A stretch of 58,126 nucleotides of DNA from Amycolatopsis thermalba. Its GTDB lineage: Bacteria; Actinomycetota; Actinomycetes; Mycobacteriales; Pseudonocardiaceae. Below the pieces are notes generated by a model. It had not been told where the DNA came from and did not search any database. It was given only the letters and a program-made list of their open reading frames with translations. This document shows, piece by piece, positions 8,482-16,536 of the stretch. The DNA is taken from assembly GCF_003385215.1 (NCBI RefSeq), contig NZ_PQHW01000039.1, positions 1 to 58,126 on the forward strand, given 5' to 3'. Position 1 is the stretch's first letter. Each line of letters opens with the position of its first letter. Both the position numbers and the translations under genes were made by a program.

Positions 8482-10029
8482 ATGGCCGGGTCACCAGGAA
8501 GCGGCGGCGCTCCCCCGGCGGACTCCGGTGGAGCCGCGCCCGCGGCACCAGCGTCATCGGATCCGGCTCCGTCCGCGGACCAGCCCGCGAAGGGCTCACC
8601 GTCCGGGGAGCAGCCGTCCGGTGAGAACCGCGCGGGTGAAACGCAAGGGGAGGCCCCCGCCGACGAACGGTCCACATCGGACCGATCCCCCGATGGTGCG
8701 GGCCCGGAAGCGCGGCAGCAGGAGGACTCCGGACGGACAGCGGAGCGGGAGGCCACCGACGGCCGGCGCGATCCGAGCACGACGGAGCCGGCGCAGAGTG
8801 ACTTCACGCGGGAAGTGGAGTCACTCGCACCGACCCCTGCCCGGCCGGACGGGATCCACGAGGCCGGCGAGGCGTGGAGCCGGGCCGGTGAGGACACCCA
8901 GCCCGCGCGGGACGAAGCGCACCGGTTCGCCGGCCACACCGGCCAGGAGTGGCGTGGCGAGCCGGCCGAGGCGGCGCGGGAACGCGCCCGGACGTCGGCC
9001 GCGGACGCGCAGGCGGCGGGCGACGACGCCCGGGCCCTCACCCGGTTCGCCACGGCGAGCGGCAACGAGATCTCCAGCGCCCGGCAGGACACGGCGGCCA
9101 ACACCGCCCGCGCCGACGCCGACGACCAGCTCGGCAAAACCCTGCTGTCCCCGGAGGAAAGCGAAGTCGTCACCCGCAACCTCGTCGCCACGACCGCCGA
9201 GCAGAACCAGAACAGGTACGCCGTGGCGGCGGCGAACATCAAGACGATGGGCGACGACCTGAGGGGCGCCGAGGTCGCGAATCCGGGCAAGACGCCGAAG
9301 ACGCCCGGCGCGCCGGGCTCGACCGGGAGCAAGGGTGACGTGCCGGAGGCGGAAAACCTTCGCGCGCTCGGCAACCTCGCGAGCTTGGCCGGACGGACAC
9401 TGGACGATGTCGCCGAGACCGGTGTCGAGACCGCGGCCCGCGCCGTGGACGCCGCCTCGGAATGGCTCGCCAGCGTGACCGGCAACGACCAGCTGGAAGC
9501 AGTCGGCAAAGCGCTCACCCCGGACACCGTGGATTTCCTGGGCAACCACGCGGGCGACGCCGTGCTCAACGCGAGCTCGCAGGCGCGCAACGAGCTGCAC
9601 CACACCGCCCAGGCCCTGGACGGCAAGAAATCGCCGGTCGAGGTGTACCTGGACCGGGACCGGCACAAGGACAGCCTGCAACACATCCGGGAGTCGCAGC
9701 GGGGCCAGATCTGGTCCGGCGACACCTACGTGATGGGCCGGTCCACCCCGGAGGTGCTCACGGTCGACAAGAACGCCGCCGAAAAGGAAGCCCGCCGGGA
9801 CGAGGCGATGCAGGGTATCCCGTACGGCCGGGACGTCGGACTGCCGGGTCATGACCGGGACGAGTTCCCGCCCGCCATGAGCGTGGAGGGCGGCAGGCGT
9901 CACGACGACTGGGACCCGAGCGTCAAGCTCATCCCGTCCCGCGACAACCGCTCCGCCGGTGCCACCATGGGAGGCCAGACGAAGAACCTCGACCCCGGCG
10001 ACACCTTCGTGATCAGGGAGACCGACTGA
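8482..10029 (+). CDS. Putative exported polymorphic toxin with C-terminal NucA/NucB-type nuclease domain
   Basis: 515 residues. Residues 1-105 are low-complexity and rich in Pro, Ser, Gly and Glu. Residues 110-210 are helical and Ala-rich with a W157-R-G159 turn, reminiscent of WXG100/ESX-exported proteins. A second helical stretch covers about 300-400. The C-terminus carries the DNA/RNA non-specific nuclease NucA/NucB pattern: H-D-R-D-E-F-P-P at about 457-464, then S-V-E-G-G, then SVKLIPSRDNRSAG followed by a G-rich segment and DPGDTFVIRE. In that family the D-E pair and N-R-x-x-G motif build the active site. No signal peptide or Cys residues are seen. The start has a GAGGGGG site. A SUKH-like gene follows after one base. 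Toxin function is inferred from architecture and context. Confidence 0.75.
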   Translation: MAGSPGSGGAPPADSGGAAPAAPASSDPAPSADQPAKGSPSGEQPSGENRAGETQGEAPADERSTSDRSPDGAGPEARQQEDSGRTAEREATDGRRDPSTTEPAQSDFTREVESLAPTPARPDGIHEAGEAWSRAGEDTQPARDEAHRFAGHTGQEWRGEPAEAARERARTSAADAQAAGDDARALTRFATASGNEISSARQDTAANTARADADDQLGKTLLSPEESEVVTRNLVATTAEQNQNRYAVAAANIKTMGDDLRGAEVANPGKTPKTPGAPGSTGSKGDVPEAENLRALGNLASLAGRTLDDVAETGVETAARAVDAASEWLASVTGNDQLEAVGKALTPDTVDFLGNHAGDAVLNASSQARNELHHTAQALDGKKSPVEVYLDRDRHKDSLQHIRESQRGQIWSGDTYVMGRSTPEVLTVDKNAAEKEARRDEAMQGIPYGRDVGLPGHDRDEFPPAMSVEGGRRHDDWDPSVKLIPSRDNRSAGATMGGQTKNLDPGDTFVIRETD

Positions 10030-10030
10030 C

Positions 10031-10663
10031 ATGCGCACCCATCCCGCCTTCGACGAGCTGCTCCGGGCCGGCCGCCACCCCCTCGGCGCCGCGGTGCGCG
10101 CCGACCTCGGCGCCGCCCACGGGCCGGTGGGCGAACTCGCGGACCTGCTGAGCCGGGTCAACGGGTTCACGCTCGCCAACGCCGGTGCTCAGGTCTTCCG
10201 CGTCGGCCCGGAGGGGCTCGGCCCGGAGCTGATCCGGTGGAACGCACCGGAAACCTGGAAGGACACCTACTCCGGCCTCGCCGACGGCCTGCTGTGCTTC
10301 GGCCAGGACCTCTTCGGAGTGCAGTTCGCGATCGAGGACAACGCCCGGGTCGTCACCTTCGACCCGGAGACCGGGCACCGCGAGTTCCTCAGCGACACCC
10401 TGTCCGGCTGGACCGAATGGCTCGCCTCCGACGCCGACGCACACGCCGCGCGCGCCTTCGCCACCCGCTGGCAGCGCGTCCACGGCGCCCTCGACTACGA
10501 CGAACGGCTGATCCCGCTGCGGTTCTTCGTACTCGGCGGCGAGTACGACGACGACAACCTCGTCGCCAAGGACGCGGTCACCTGCATGCGCATCCGCGGA
10601 CCGATCGCGCGGCAGCTGCATGACGTGCCCGACGGGACCCCGGTCCGCCTGAGCTCCGGCTGA
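10031..10663 (+). CDS. SUKH/SMI1-KNR4-like protein, probable immunity protein to the upstream toxin
   Basis: 210-residue cytoplasmic protein. The pattern of a start helix, LLSRVNGFTL, a loop, then DGLLCFGQDLFGVQFAIEDN, VVTFDPETG and LSGWTEWLASDADAHAARAF matches the SUKH (SMI1/KNR4) superfamily. That superfamily is the commonest immunity family for nuclease-type polymorphic toxins. The ATG lies one base after the toxin stop (TGACATG), so the two are translationally coupled. No catalytic residues are expected; it should bind and block the nuclease. SUKH proteins can have other roles, but gene order supports immunity. Confidence 0.7.
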   Translation: MRTHPAFDELLRAGRHPLGAAVRADLGAAHGPVGELADLLSRVNGFTLANAGAQVFRVGPEGLGPELIRWNAPETWKDTYSGLADGLLCFGQDLFGVQFAIEDNARVVTFDPETGHREFLSDTLSGWTEWLASDADAHAARAFATRWQRVHGALDYDERLIPLRFFVLGGEYDDDNLVAKDAVTCMRIRGPIARQLHDVPDGTPVRLSSG

Positions 10664-10687
10664 CACCGTCCACCCGTGCCGTGCCGG

Positions 10688-11476
10688 TCAGCCGGCCGCC
10701 GGATCGTGCCAGAAGGCCTCGCTCAGCCGGTCGATCGTGTTCTGCATCTGGTTCAGCGCCTCGGGGATCTGCGCGCGGCCGAACCGGGTGCGCGGGCCGT
10801 TCAGCGTGAGGATCGCCACCAGGGTTCCGCTCGCGTCGCGGATGGGGCGGGACAACGACAGCAGCTCGGGTTCCAGCTCGTTGTCGATGATGGCGAAGCC
10901 CTGTTCGCGGACCTGTTCCAGCTCCCGCAACAGGACCGCCCGGTCGGTGATGGTGTGCGGCGTGTAGGCCTCGAGCTTCTCCGGCAGCAGCGCCGGCAAA
11001 CGCTCGGGTGGCTGCTCGGCCAGCAGCACCTTGCCGGTCGAGCTGGCGTGCAGCGGATAACGCTGCCCGATCATGTTGCGGCCGAGGACACCCAGCACGT
11101 GCGAGCCGGCGGCCTCCGCCACCAGGTCCAGCCCGCCCTCGGCGTTCGGCACCGACAGGGTCACCGACTCGTTGAACTTGTCCGCCAGCTCCTGCAGCAA
11201 CGGCTGGGCCCGCGCCACCAGGCCGGCGTGCGGGTCGGCGCGGCGGCCGAGCCGGGCCAGCTCCCAGCCGAGGATGTAGTTGTTGTCGATCCGGTCGACG
11301 AGCCCCTCCTGCTCCAGGCTGAGCAGCAGACGGAACGCGGTGGGCCTGCTCAGGCCGGCGGCTTTCGCGAGCACGGTGGCGGTGGCACCGGTGCGCGGTT
11401 GAGCCGCCAGTTCGCGCAGCAGGCGCACCGCCTTCGCGACCGACTTGTTGGTCAGCTCCGTCTGCTCGTCCCCCAT
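10688..11476 (-). CDS. IclR family transcriptional regulator of the flavin catabolic cluster
   Basis: 262 residues. The N-terminal winged helix covers about 8-70 (KSVAKAVRLLRELA, ATVLAKAAGLSRPTAFRLLL, IDNNYILGWEL). The IclR effector domain covers about 85-255 with the dimer/ligand motifs YPLHASSTGKVLLA and LLSLSRPIRDASGTLVAILTLNGP. A GACGAGGAGG site precedes the ATG at 11476. It is the last gene of the minus-strand run that includes RibBA, monooxygenase, hydratase and MFS permease. The 67 bp upstream hold a GTTC-N7-GAAC site that recurs at the divergent cluster promoter, so it probably regulates itself and the cluster. The effector is likely the pathway substrate. Confidence 0.93.
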   Translation of the reverse strand: MGDEQTELTNKSVAKAVRLLRELAAQPRTGATATVLAKAAGLSRPTAFRLLLSLEQEGLVDRIDNNYILGWELARLGRRADPHAGLVARAQPLLQELADKFNESVTLSVPNAEGGLDLVAEAAGSHVLGVLGRNMIGQRYPLHASSTGKVLLAEQPPERLPALLPEKLEAYTPHTITDRAVLLRELEQVREQGFAIIDNELEPELLSLSRPIRDASGTLVAILTLNGPRTRFGRAQIPEALNQMQNTIDRLSEAFWHDPAAG

Positions 11477-11501
11477 CGCCCCTCCTCGTCACGCGTTCAG
11501 A

Positions 11502-11530
11502 GAACACCCAGGGTGTTCAGTATACGAACG
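11502..11530. promoter_or_regulatory. Compound inverted repeats in the iclR promoter, candidate IclR operator
   Basis: GAACACC-CAG-GGTGTTC (11502-11518) is a perfect inverted repeat. It overlaps TGTTCAGTATACGAACG (11514-11530), which has the form TGTTCA-N5-yGAACr. The second element matches 13 of 17 positions of the site at 16484-16500. It lies between the MFS stop and the iclR start, fitting autoregulation. Confidence 0.6.
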
Positions 11531-11543
11531 CGCGCGGACGAGG

Positions 11544-12887
11544 TTACGGGCGGTGCGGCGCCGAGGTCTCGCTCAACGGCCTGCCCATCGTCTCCGGCGC
11601 GAGGACCTGGGAGACCACCGCGCCGACGACGCAGACCCCGGCCGCGATGAGCATGGTCGGCCCGGCCCCCAGGTTGTGCATCGACCACGGGAGCAGGAAC
11701 GTGCCGACGCCGGCGCCGATCCGGCTGAACGCGGTCGCGAACCCGGTGCCGACACCGCGGATCTCGGTGGGGAAGATCTCGCCCGGGTAGACGCCGGTCA
11801 GCGCCGTGCACATGGCGTTGGCGAAGGCGAAGACCAGGAAGCAGACCAGCACCACACCGGCCGGCGCCCCGGGCCACGACCCGATGACCACCAGGACCAC
11901 GGCGGCCACCCACTGCTGCGGGATCGTGAGCTTGCGCCGCCCGATCCGGTCGATCAGCAGCAGGGAGACCAAGACGCCGAGCAGGGCGAGCCCGTTGACG
12001 CCGAGTGCGCCGACCAGCCCGTCGCCGAGACCGTAGTCGGCCAGCACGCTGGCGGCGAAGGTCGCGATGGCGAAGTACGGCGCGACGGCGCAGAACCAGA
12101 ACACCGAGATGAAGGTCGTCGCGCGCCAGTAGTCGCGGGAGAACAGCATCCCGAGCGCACCGCGGCGGGGCCGCCCGTCACCCGGGTCGAGCGCGTCCTC
12201 CGGCTCCTCCAGGTAGGTGTGCGCGATCCGGTGGGCCTCCTCCACACGGCCCTGGTTCATCAGCCAGCGGGGCGATTCGGGCAGCCCGAACCGGACCACG
12301 AACAGGATCACGGCGGGCACGGTGCTGGTGCCCAGCACGATCCGCCAGTCCACGGAGAACACCGCGACCAGGACGTAGGCCACGGCGGAGGCCAGCATGA
12401 ACCCGACGTACCAGAACACCTCGGACAGCGACATCAGCCTGCCCCGCAAGCGGGCGGGCGCGAACTCCGCGAGCAGCGGCCAGCCCACCGAGTACTCGGC
12501 GCCGATCGCGACGCCCATCAGCAGCCGCACGAAGAACAGCTGCCAGGCCGAGTCGACGAAGAACTGCAGCACCGAGCCGATGATGAACAGGGCCAGGTCC
12601 AGGGTGAACATGGGCTTGCGCCCGAGCTTGTCGGCGAGCCACCCGCCGAGCGGCCCGCCGAAGAAGATGCCGATCAGGGCGGCCGCGCCGGTGAGGCCCT
12701 CCATGAACAGCGACATACCGAGCTCGTCGTTGACCGCGCCGATGGCGTTGCCGACGATGCCCAGGATGTAGCCGTCGATGAACATGCCGCCGACCGTGGC
12801 TGCGGTCAGCTTGGCGAGGAAGCGTCGTTTGGCGGTCCGGGTCTTCTCGGTTTCCCCGACGTCACCGGGGTTGTGGGTCGTGGTCAT
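11544..12887 (-). CDS. MFS transporter (sugar porter / aromatic acid symporter type)
   Basis: 447 residues with 12 predicted membrane helices and a cytoplasmic N-terminal tail of about 25 residues. The MFS signature loop GGWLADKLGRKPM after helix 2, the helix-4 motif RLLMGVAIGAEYSVGWPLLAE and the PESPRWLMNQGR motif after helix 6 are typical of the sugar-porter and metabolite:H+ symporter branches. The second-half repeat LIDRIGRRKLTIPQQ and the late PTEIRGVGTG are also present. In this cluster it most likely imports the substrate degraded by the flavin enzymes. It is preceded by the hydratase gene 26 bp away, so it is in the same transcript. Confidence 0.93.
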   Translation of the reverse strand: MTTTHNPGDVGETEKTRTAKRRFLAKLTAATVGGMFIDGYILGIVGNAIGAVNDELGMSLFMEGLTGAAALIGIFFGGPLGGWLADKLGRKPMFTLDLALFIIGSVLQFFVDSAWQLFFVRLLMGVAIGAEYSVGWPLLAEFAPARLRGRLMSLSEVFWYVGFMLASAVAYVLVAVFSVDWRIVLGTSTVPAVILFVVRFGLPESPRWLMNQGRVEEAHRIAHTYLEEPEDALDPGDGRPRRGALGMLFSRDYWRATTFISVFWFCAVAPYFAIATFAASVLADYGLGDGLVGALGVNGLALLGVLVSLLLIDRIGRRKLTIPQQWVAAVVLVVIGSWPGAPAGVVLVCFLVFAFANAMCTALTGVYPGEIFPTEIRGVGTGFATAFSRIGAGVGTFLLPWSMHNLGAGPTMLIAAGVCVVGAVVSQVLAPETMGRPLSETSAPHRP

Positions 12888-12913
12888 CGTTGATCACTTC
12901 CTTGCGGTGGGGG

Positions 12914-13696
12914 TTACGCGACGTCGAACTCGACGGTTCCGAGGCCGTCGAAGGTGCCCGACCAGTGGCCGGCCTCGCGCATCGGCACGGCTTCCAGACA
13001 GCTTCCGGGGAGGATCACCTCCCCCGGGGCGAACGCGACATCGTAGGCGGCGAGCCGGTTGCACAGCCAGGCGGTCGCGGCCAGCGGGTTGCCCAGGATG
13101 TTGCCCGTGTTCCCGGACATGACCGGGCGGCCGGCGAAGTGCAGCACGCCCGGTGTGTCGCGCAAGGTCAGGTCGGTCAGGCACCGCGGTGTGCCGCCGA
13201 GGACGACCGCGCCGGTGGATCCGTTGTCCGCCAGGGTGTCCGGCAGGTCGATGGCCCAGTTCTCGACGCGGGAGTCGATGATCTCGATCGCGGGCAGGAC
13301 GTAATCGACCGCGGTGATGACCTCGGCGACGGTGGCGTTGGGCCCGCGCAGGTGGCCCTTGAGGACGAACGCCGGTTCCAGCTCCACGAACGGCGCGATG
13401 AACCGGCTCCGGTCGATCGTGGTGCCCTCGCAGGCGAAGGTGCTCGCCAGCAGGTGGCCGTAGTCGGGCTGATCGAGGCCGAACGCGTCCTGCATGGCCT
13501 TGGCGATGTTGCCCAGCTTGTAGCCCACCACGCGGTCCCCTTCGGCGACCGCGGCTTCGGCGCCCATGCGCTGGACGGCGAAGGCGCTGTCGGCGTCGAG
13601 GTCCGGCCAGGTCTTCGTCGGCGCCGGGATCGCTTCGCGGTTGTTCCGCGCGGTGCGCAGGGCGATGGCGACGTCGCGGAGTTCGGAGGTCTGCAT
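12914..13696 (-). CDS. 2-keto-4-pentenoate hydratase / fumarylacetoacetate hydrolase-like enzyme (MhpD type)
   Basis: 260 residues of the FAH superfamily, resembling MhpD/TesE/4-oxalocrotonate decarboxylase enzymes. These use a divalent metal to hydrate, decarboxylate or hydrolyse enolised 2-oxo acids from ring cleavage. Key segments are VGYKLGNIAKAMQ, PFVELEPAFVLKG with the metal-ligand E-x-E, AIEIIDSRVENW, NGSTGAVVLGG and NTGNILGNPLAATAWL. The ATG at 13696 overlaps the monooxygenase stop by one base (TGATG), so they are co-translated. It suggests the pathway yields an unsaturated 2-oxo acid. Confidence 0.88.
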   Translation of the reverse strand: MQTSELRDVAIALRTARNNREAIPAPTKTWPDLDADSAFAVQRMGAEAAVAEGDRVVGYKLGNIAKAMQDAFGLDQPDYGHLLASTFACEGTTIDRSRFIAPFVELEPAFVLKGHLRGPNATVAEVITAVDYVLPAIEIIDSRVENWAIDLPDTLADNGSTGAVVLGGTPRCLTDLTLRDTPGVLHFAGRPVMSGNTGNILGNPLAATAWLCNRLAAYDVAFAPGEVILPGSCLEAVPMREAGHWSGTFDGLGTVEFDVA

Positions 13697-15090
13697 CAGT
13701 GGCTCAGCTCCAGCGTGCGTGCCCGGTGGGCGAAGGCGTGCCCGGGGTGGTCGTCGCGGAGCCGGACGGTACCGGGCCCGTAGAGCTTCTCCCGCAGGGT
13801 GCTGCCTTCGTACTCGGTCCACATCGCACCGCGGCGCTGCAGTTCGGGGACGACGAGCTCGATGAAGTCGGCGATGTCGGCGTGTTTCACGGCGTGCCCG
13901 AGGTTGAACCCGTCGACGCCGGTTTCGTCCATCCAGCGGATCAGCTCGGCGGCCACGGTGGCCGGGGACCCGACGATGGTGGGGCCGGTGCCACCGATGC
14001 CGATGAACTCGGCGATGTCGCGCGGTGTCCACTCCTTGTCCGGGTCCATCTTGGAGAAGAGGTCGACCATGGTCTGCCCGGCGTTGGTCTTGACGTGCCG
14101 CAGCGGCACGTCGGGGTCGAACTGGGCCATGTCCAGGCCGGTCCAGCCGCTGTAGCGGGCCATCGCGCCGGAGTAGCTCACCAGGCGGCGGTAGGACTCG
14201 TACTTCTCCTGGGCGGCTTCGTCGGTGGGGGCGACCACGACGTTGAGCATCTGCAGCACCTTGACGCTGCCCGGATCCCGGCCGGTTTCGGCGGCTAGGC
14301 CCCGCACCGCGCCGACCTGCCGTGTGAGGGCGGGCATCGACACGGCGTTGACGAAGACCGCTTCCGCGTGCGCCGCGGCGAGCGCCCGTCCCTTGGACGA
14401 GCCGCCGGCCTGGAAGATGACCGGGGTGCGCTGGGGCGACGGTTCGCACAGCGCGATGCCGGGCACGGTGAAGTACTTGCCGTGGTGGCCGATCTCGTGC
14501 ACGCGGGCGGGGTCGGCATAGACCCCGGTGGCCCGGTCGCGGACGACTGCGTCGTCCTGCCACGAGGCCTCCCACAGCTTGTAACAGACCTCCAGGTACT
14601 CGGCGGCCATGTCGTAGCGCTCGTCGTGCGGGACCTGCTGTCCGGTGCCCAGGTTGCGGGCGGCGCTGTCGGCGTAGGAGGTCACCAGGTTCCACCCGAC
14701 GCGGCCGCGGGTGAGGTGGTCCAGCGTGGTGAACCGGCGCGCCAGCGCGTAGGGGTGCTCGTAGGAGGTCGAGCCGGTCAGGCCGAACCCGAGGTGCTCG
14801 GTCACGCTCGCCATCGCCGAGACCACGAGGAACGGGTCGTTGGCGGGGATCTGCGCGGCGTCGGCGAGAGCGGCGGCGACGCTGCCCTGGTACACGTCGT
14901 GGTATCCGACGTTGTCCGCGAAGAAGATCCCGTCGAACCGGCCCTCCTCCAGCAGCTTCGCGTAGTCCGTCCAGTAGCGCAGGTCCGTGTAGCCGGCGCT
15001 GCGATCCCGCTCGTGGCGCCACAGGCCCGCCGAGAGGTGCGCGGGGCCCTGGAAATCGAAGGCGAACAAGCGCATCCGCCGAGACGTCAT
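13696..15090 (-). CDS. LLM-class flavin-dependent monooxygenase (NtaA/SnaA/DszA/RutA-like)
   Basis: 464 residues of the long bacterial-luciferase subfamily that uses FMNH2 supplied by a separate reductase. Typical segments are LFAFDFQGPAHLSAGLWRH, a DGIFFADNVGYHDVYQG stretch, LTRGRVGWNLVTSY (the FMN-binding N-L-V-T), HHGKYFTVPG, PVIFQAGGSSKGR and the C-terminal HAVKHADIADFIELVVPELQRRG. The ATG at 15090 follows GAAGGAG. This family oxidises N- and S-heterocycles, chelators and pyrimidines. The flavin reductase partner is probably the gene at 17864. Substrate cannot be told from sequence. Confidence 0.92.
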   Translation of the reverse strand: MTSRRMRLFAFDFQGPAHLSAGLWRHERDRSAGYTDLRYWTDYAKLLEEGRFDGIFFADNVGYHDVYQGSVAAALADAAQIPANDPFLVVSAMASVTEHLGFGLTGSTSYEHPYALARRFTTLDHLTRGRVGWNLVTSYADSAARNLGTGQQVPHDERYDMAAEYLEVCYKLWEASWQDDAVVRDRATGVYADPARVHEIGHHGKYFTVPGIALCEPSPQRTPVIFQAGGSSKGRALAAAHAEAVFVNAVSMPALTRQVGAVRGLAAETGRDPGSVKVLQMLNVVVAPTDEAAQEKYESYRRLVSYSGAMARYSGWTGLDMAQFDPDVPLRHVKTNAGQTMVDLFSKMDPDKEWTPRDIAEFIGIGGTGPTIVGSPATVAAELIRWMDETGVDGFNLGHAVKHADIADFIELVVPELQRRGAMWTEYEGSTLREKLYGPGTVRLRDDHPGHAFAHRARTLELSH

Positions 15091-15119
15091 CGTCGTGCTC
15101 CTTCTTCCGAGTGGTGAGA

Positions 15120-16325
15120 TCAGGCGATCTGTTCGAGCCGGTGGCCCATGCGGTGCCGTTTGGCCGCGAGGTAAGCCGTGTTGTGCTCGTTCGCCGGGGC
15201 TTCGAGGGTGAGGCGCTCGTTGATGGTCACGCCGCAGCCGGTGAGCGCGCGGCACTTGTCCGGGTTGTTGGTCAACAGCCGGACCGAGGAGACGCCGAGG
15301 TCGGCGAGGATCCACGCGGCGGCGGTGTAGTCGCGGCTGTCGACCGGGAAGCCGAGCGCGACGTTCGCTTCCAGCGTGTCCAGTCCCTGGTACTGCTGCA
15401 GCTGGTAGGCGCGGAGCTTGTGCCCCAGCCCGATCCCCCGGCCTTCGTGCCCGCGCAGGTAGACGACGACGCCGCGCCCCTCGGTGGCGATCGCCTCCAG
15501 CGCCATGCGCAGCTGCGCCCCGCAGTCGCAGCGCAGCGAGCCGAGCAGGTCACCGGTGAGGCATTCGCTGTGCAGCCGGACGAGCACGTCCCCGCCGTCG
15601 AGGTCGCCCATCGTCAGCGCCACGTGCTCGACGTCGCCGGACCGGTAGGCGCGGACCTGGAAGGTGCCGAGGTCGGTGGGGATGGCGGCCTGCCCGGTGC
15701 GGCGCACCGCGGGATCGCCGCCGTCCAGCCAGCGGACCAGGTCCTCGATGGAGATCATCGGAATGCCGTGGCGCGCGGCGAACTCGGTCAGCTCCGGGCC
15801 GCGCATCATCCGCCGCCGGTCCGGGGTGACGATCTCGCACAGCAGGGCGGCTCCGCTCAGCCCGGCCCGCCGGCACAGCTCCACTCCCGCTTCGGTGTGC
15901 CCGCGCCGCTGCCGCACCCCACCGGGCTTGGCGAGCAACGGCATGACGTGACCAGGCCGGGCGTCGTCGACGGGCTGCAGGCCCGGATCGGCCAGGGCGC
16001 GGATCGTCTTCGCCCGGTCCTCCGCGCTGATCCCGGTGGTGGTTCCGTGCCGGTAGTCGACGCTGACCAGGAACGCGGTGCGCTGGCTCTCGGTGTTGTC
16101 CGCGACCATCAGGTCCAGCCCGAGGGCGTCCGCCCGGTCCTCGTCGATCGCGACGCACAGGAAACCCGAGGTGTGCTCCAGGAAGAACGCAACCTCGCCG
16201 GTGGTCGCGTGCTCGGCGGCCATGATCAGGTCGCCCTCGTTCTCCCGGTCCTCGTCATCGACCACGAGGACCTTCCCGCCTGCGGCGAGTGTGGCGAGGG
16301 CTTCGGCGACGTTCGACGAGGGCAT
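15120..16325 (-). CDS. ribBA: Bifunctional 3,4-dihydroxy-2-butanone-4-phosphate synthase / GTP cyclohydrolase II
   Basis: 401 residues. The N-terminal DHBP synthase domain (1-200) shows DDEDRENEGDL, HTSGFLCVAI, the HVMPLLAKPGG segment and RRGHTEAGVEL. The C-terminal GTP cyclohydrolase II domain (205-400) shows RLHSECLTGDLLGSLRCDCGAQL with the three zinc cysteines, YLRGHEGRGIGL and LLTNNPDKCRAL. Together they catalyse the two entry steps of riboflavin synthesis. The ATG at 16325 has AGGAGTG upstream; an earlier start at 16388 would lie in the operator region. It is first in an operon with an FMN monooxygenase and divergent from flavin enzymes, so it probably supplies extra flavin on induction. 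Confidence 0.93.
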   Translation of the reverse strand: MPSSNVAEALATLAAGGKVLVVDDEDRENEGDLIMAAEHATTGEVAFFLEHTSGFLCVAIDEDRADALGLDLMVADNTESQRTAFLVSVDYRHGTTTGISAEDRAKTIRALADPGLQPVDDARPGHVMPLLAKPGGVRQRRGHTEAGVELCRRAGLSGAALLCEIVTPDRRRMMRGPELTEFAARHGIPMISIEDLVRWLDGGDPAVRRTGQAAIPTDLGTFQVRAYRSGDVEHVALTMGDLDGGDVLVRLHSECLTGDLLGSLRCDCGAQLRMALEAIATEGRGVVVYLRGHEGRGIGLGHKLRAYQLQQYQGLDTLEANVALGFPVDSRDYTAAAWILADLGVSSVRLLTNNPDKCRALTGCGVTINERLTLEAPANEHNTAYLAAKRHRMGHRLEQIA

Positions 16326-16342
16326 GATCCACTCCTGCGTAG

Positions 16343-16372
16343 TGTTCACATATTGACCGTTATGTTCGAACA
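16343..16372. promoter_or_regulatory. Candidate IclR operator elements before ribBA
   Basis: TGTTCACATATTGACCG (16343-16359) matches the GTTC-N7-GAAC pattern with one deviation in the right arm. A perfect palindrome TGTTCGAACA (16363-16372) lies 3 bases further. Both are within 50 bp upstream of the ribBA start. Confidence 0.45.
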
Positions 16373-16446
16373 AGGTGACACGGGTCATCCTCGCCCGTCA
16401 ACCCTCCGGCGGAAAAATTGCTTCTACGCTTGACGTTTCTCGGCTC

Positions 16447-16476
16447 TTGACGGTTCCCGGGACGAGAAGTCACAAT
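16447..16476 (+). promoter_or_regulatory. Probable sigma-70-type promoter of the amine oxidase operon
   Basis: TTGACG (16447-16452) and CACAAT (16471-16476) with an 18-base spacer, pointing to the plus-strand genes. The predicted start of transcription falls at about 16483, immediately before the palindrome at 16484-16500. Confidence 0.5.
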
Positions 16477-16483
16477 GCTGCCG

Positions 16484-16500
16484 TGTTCATTTTATGAACA
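16484..16500. promoter_or_regulatory. Perfect palindrome TGTTCAT-TTT-ATGAACA, candidate IclR operator
   Basis: Seven-base arms are exact reverse complements around TTT. The pattern GTTC-N7-GAAC is shared with the iclR promoter at 11514-11530. Lying at the predicted +1 of the amine oxidase operon, it is placed to block transcription. Confidence 0.65.
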
Positions 16501-16536
16501 TCTAGTTCAGGATTCCGACCACGACGGAGTGTCACA

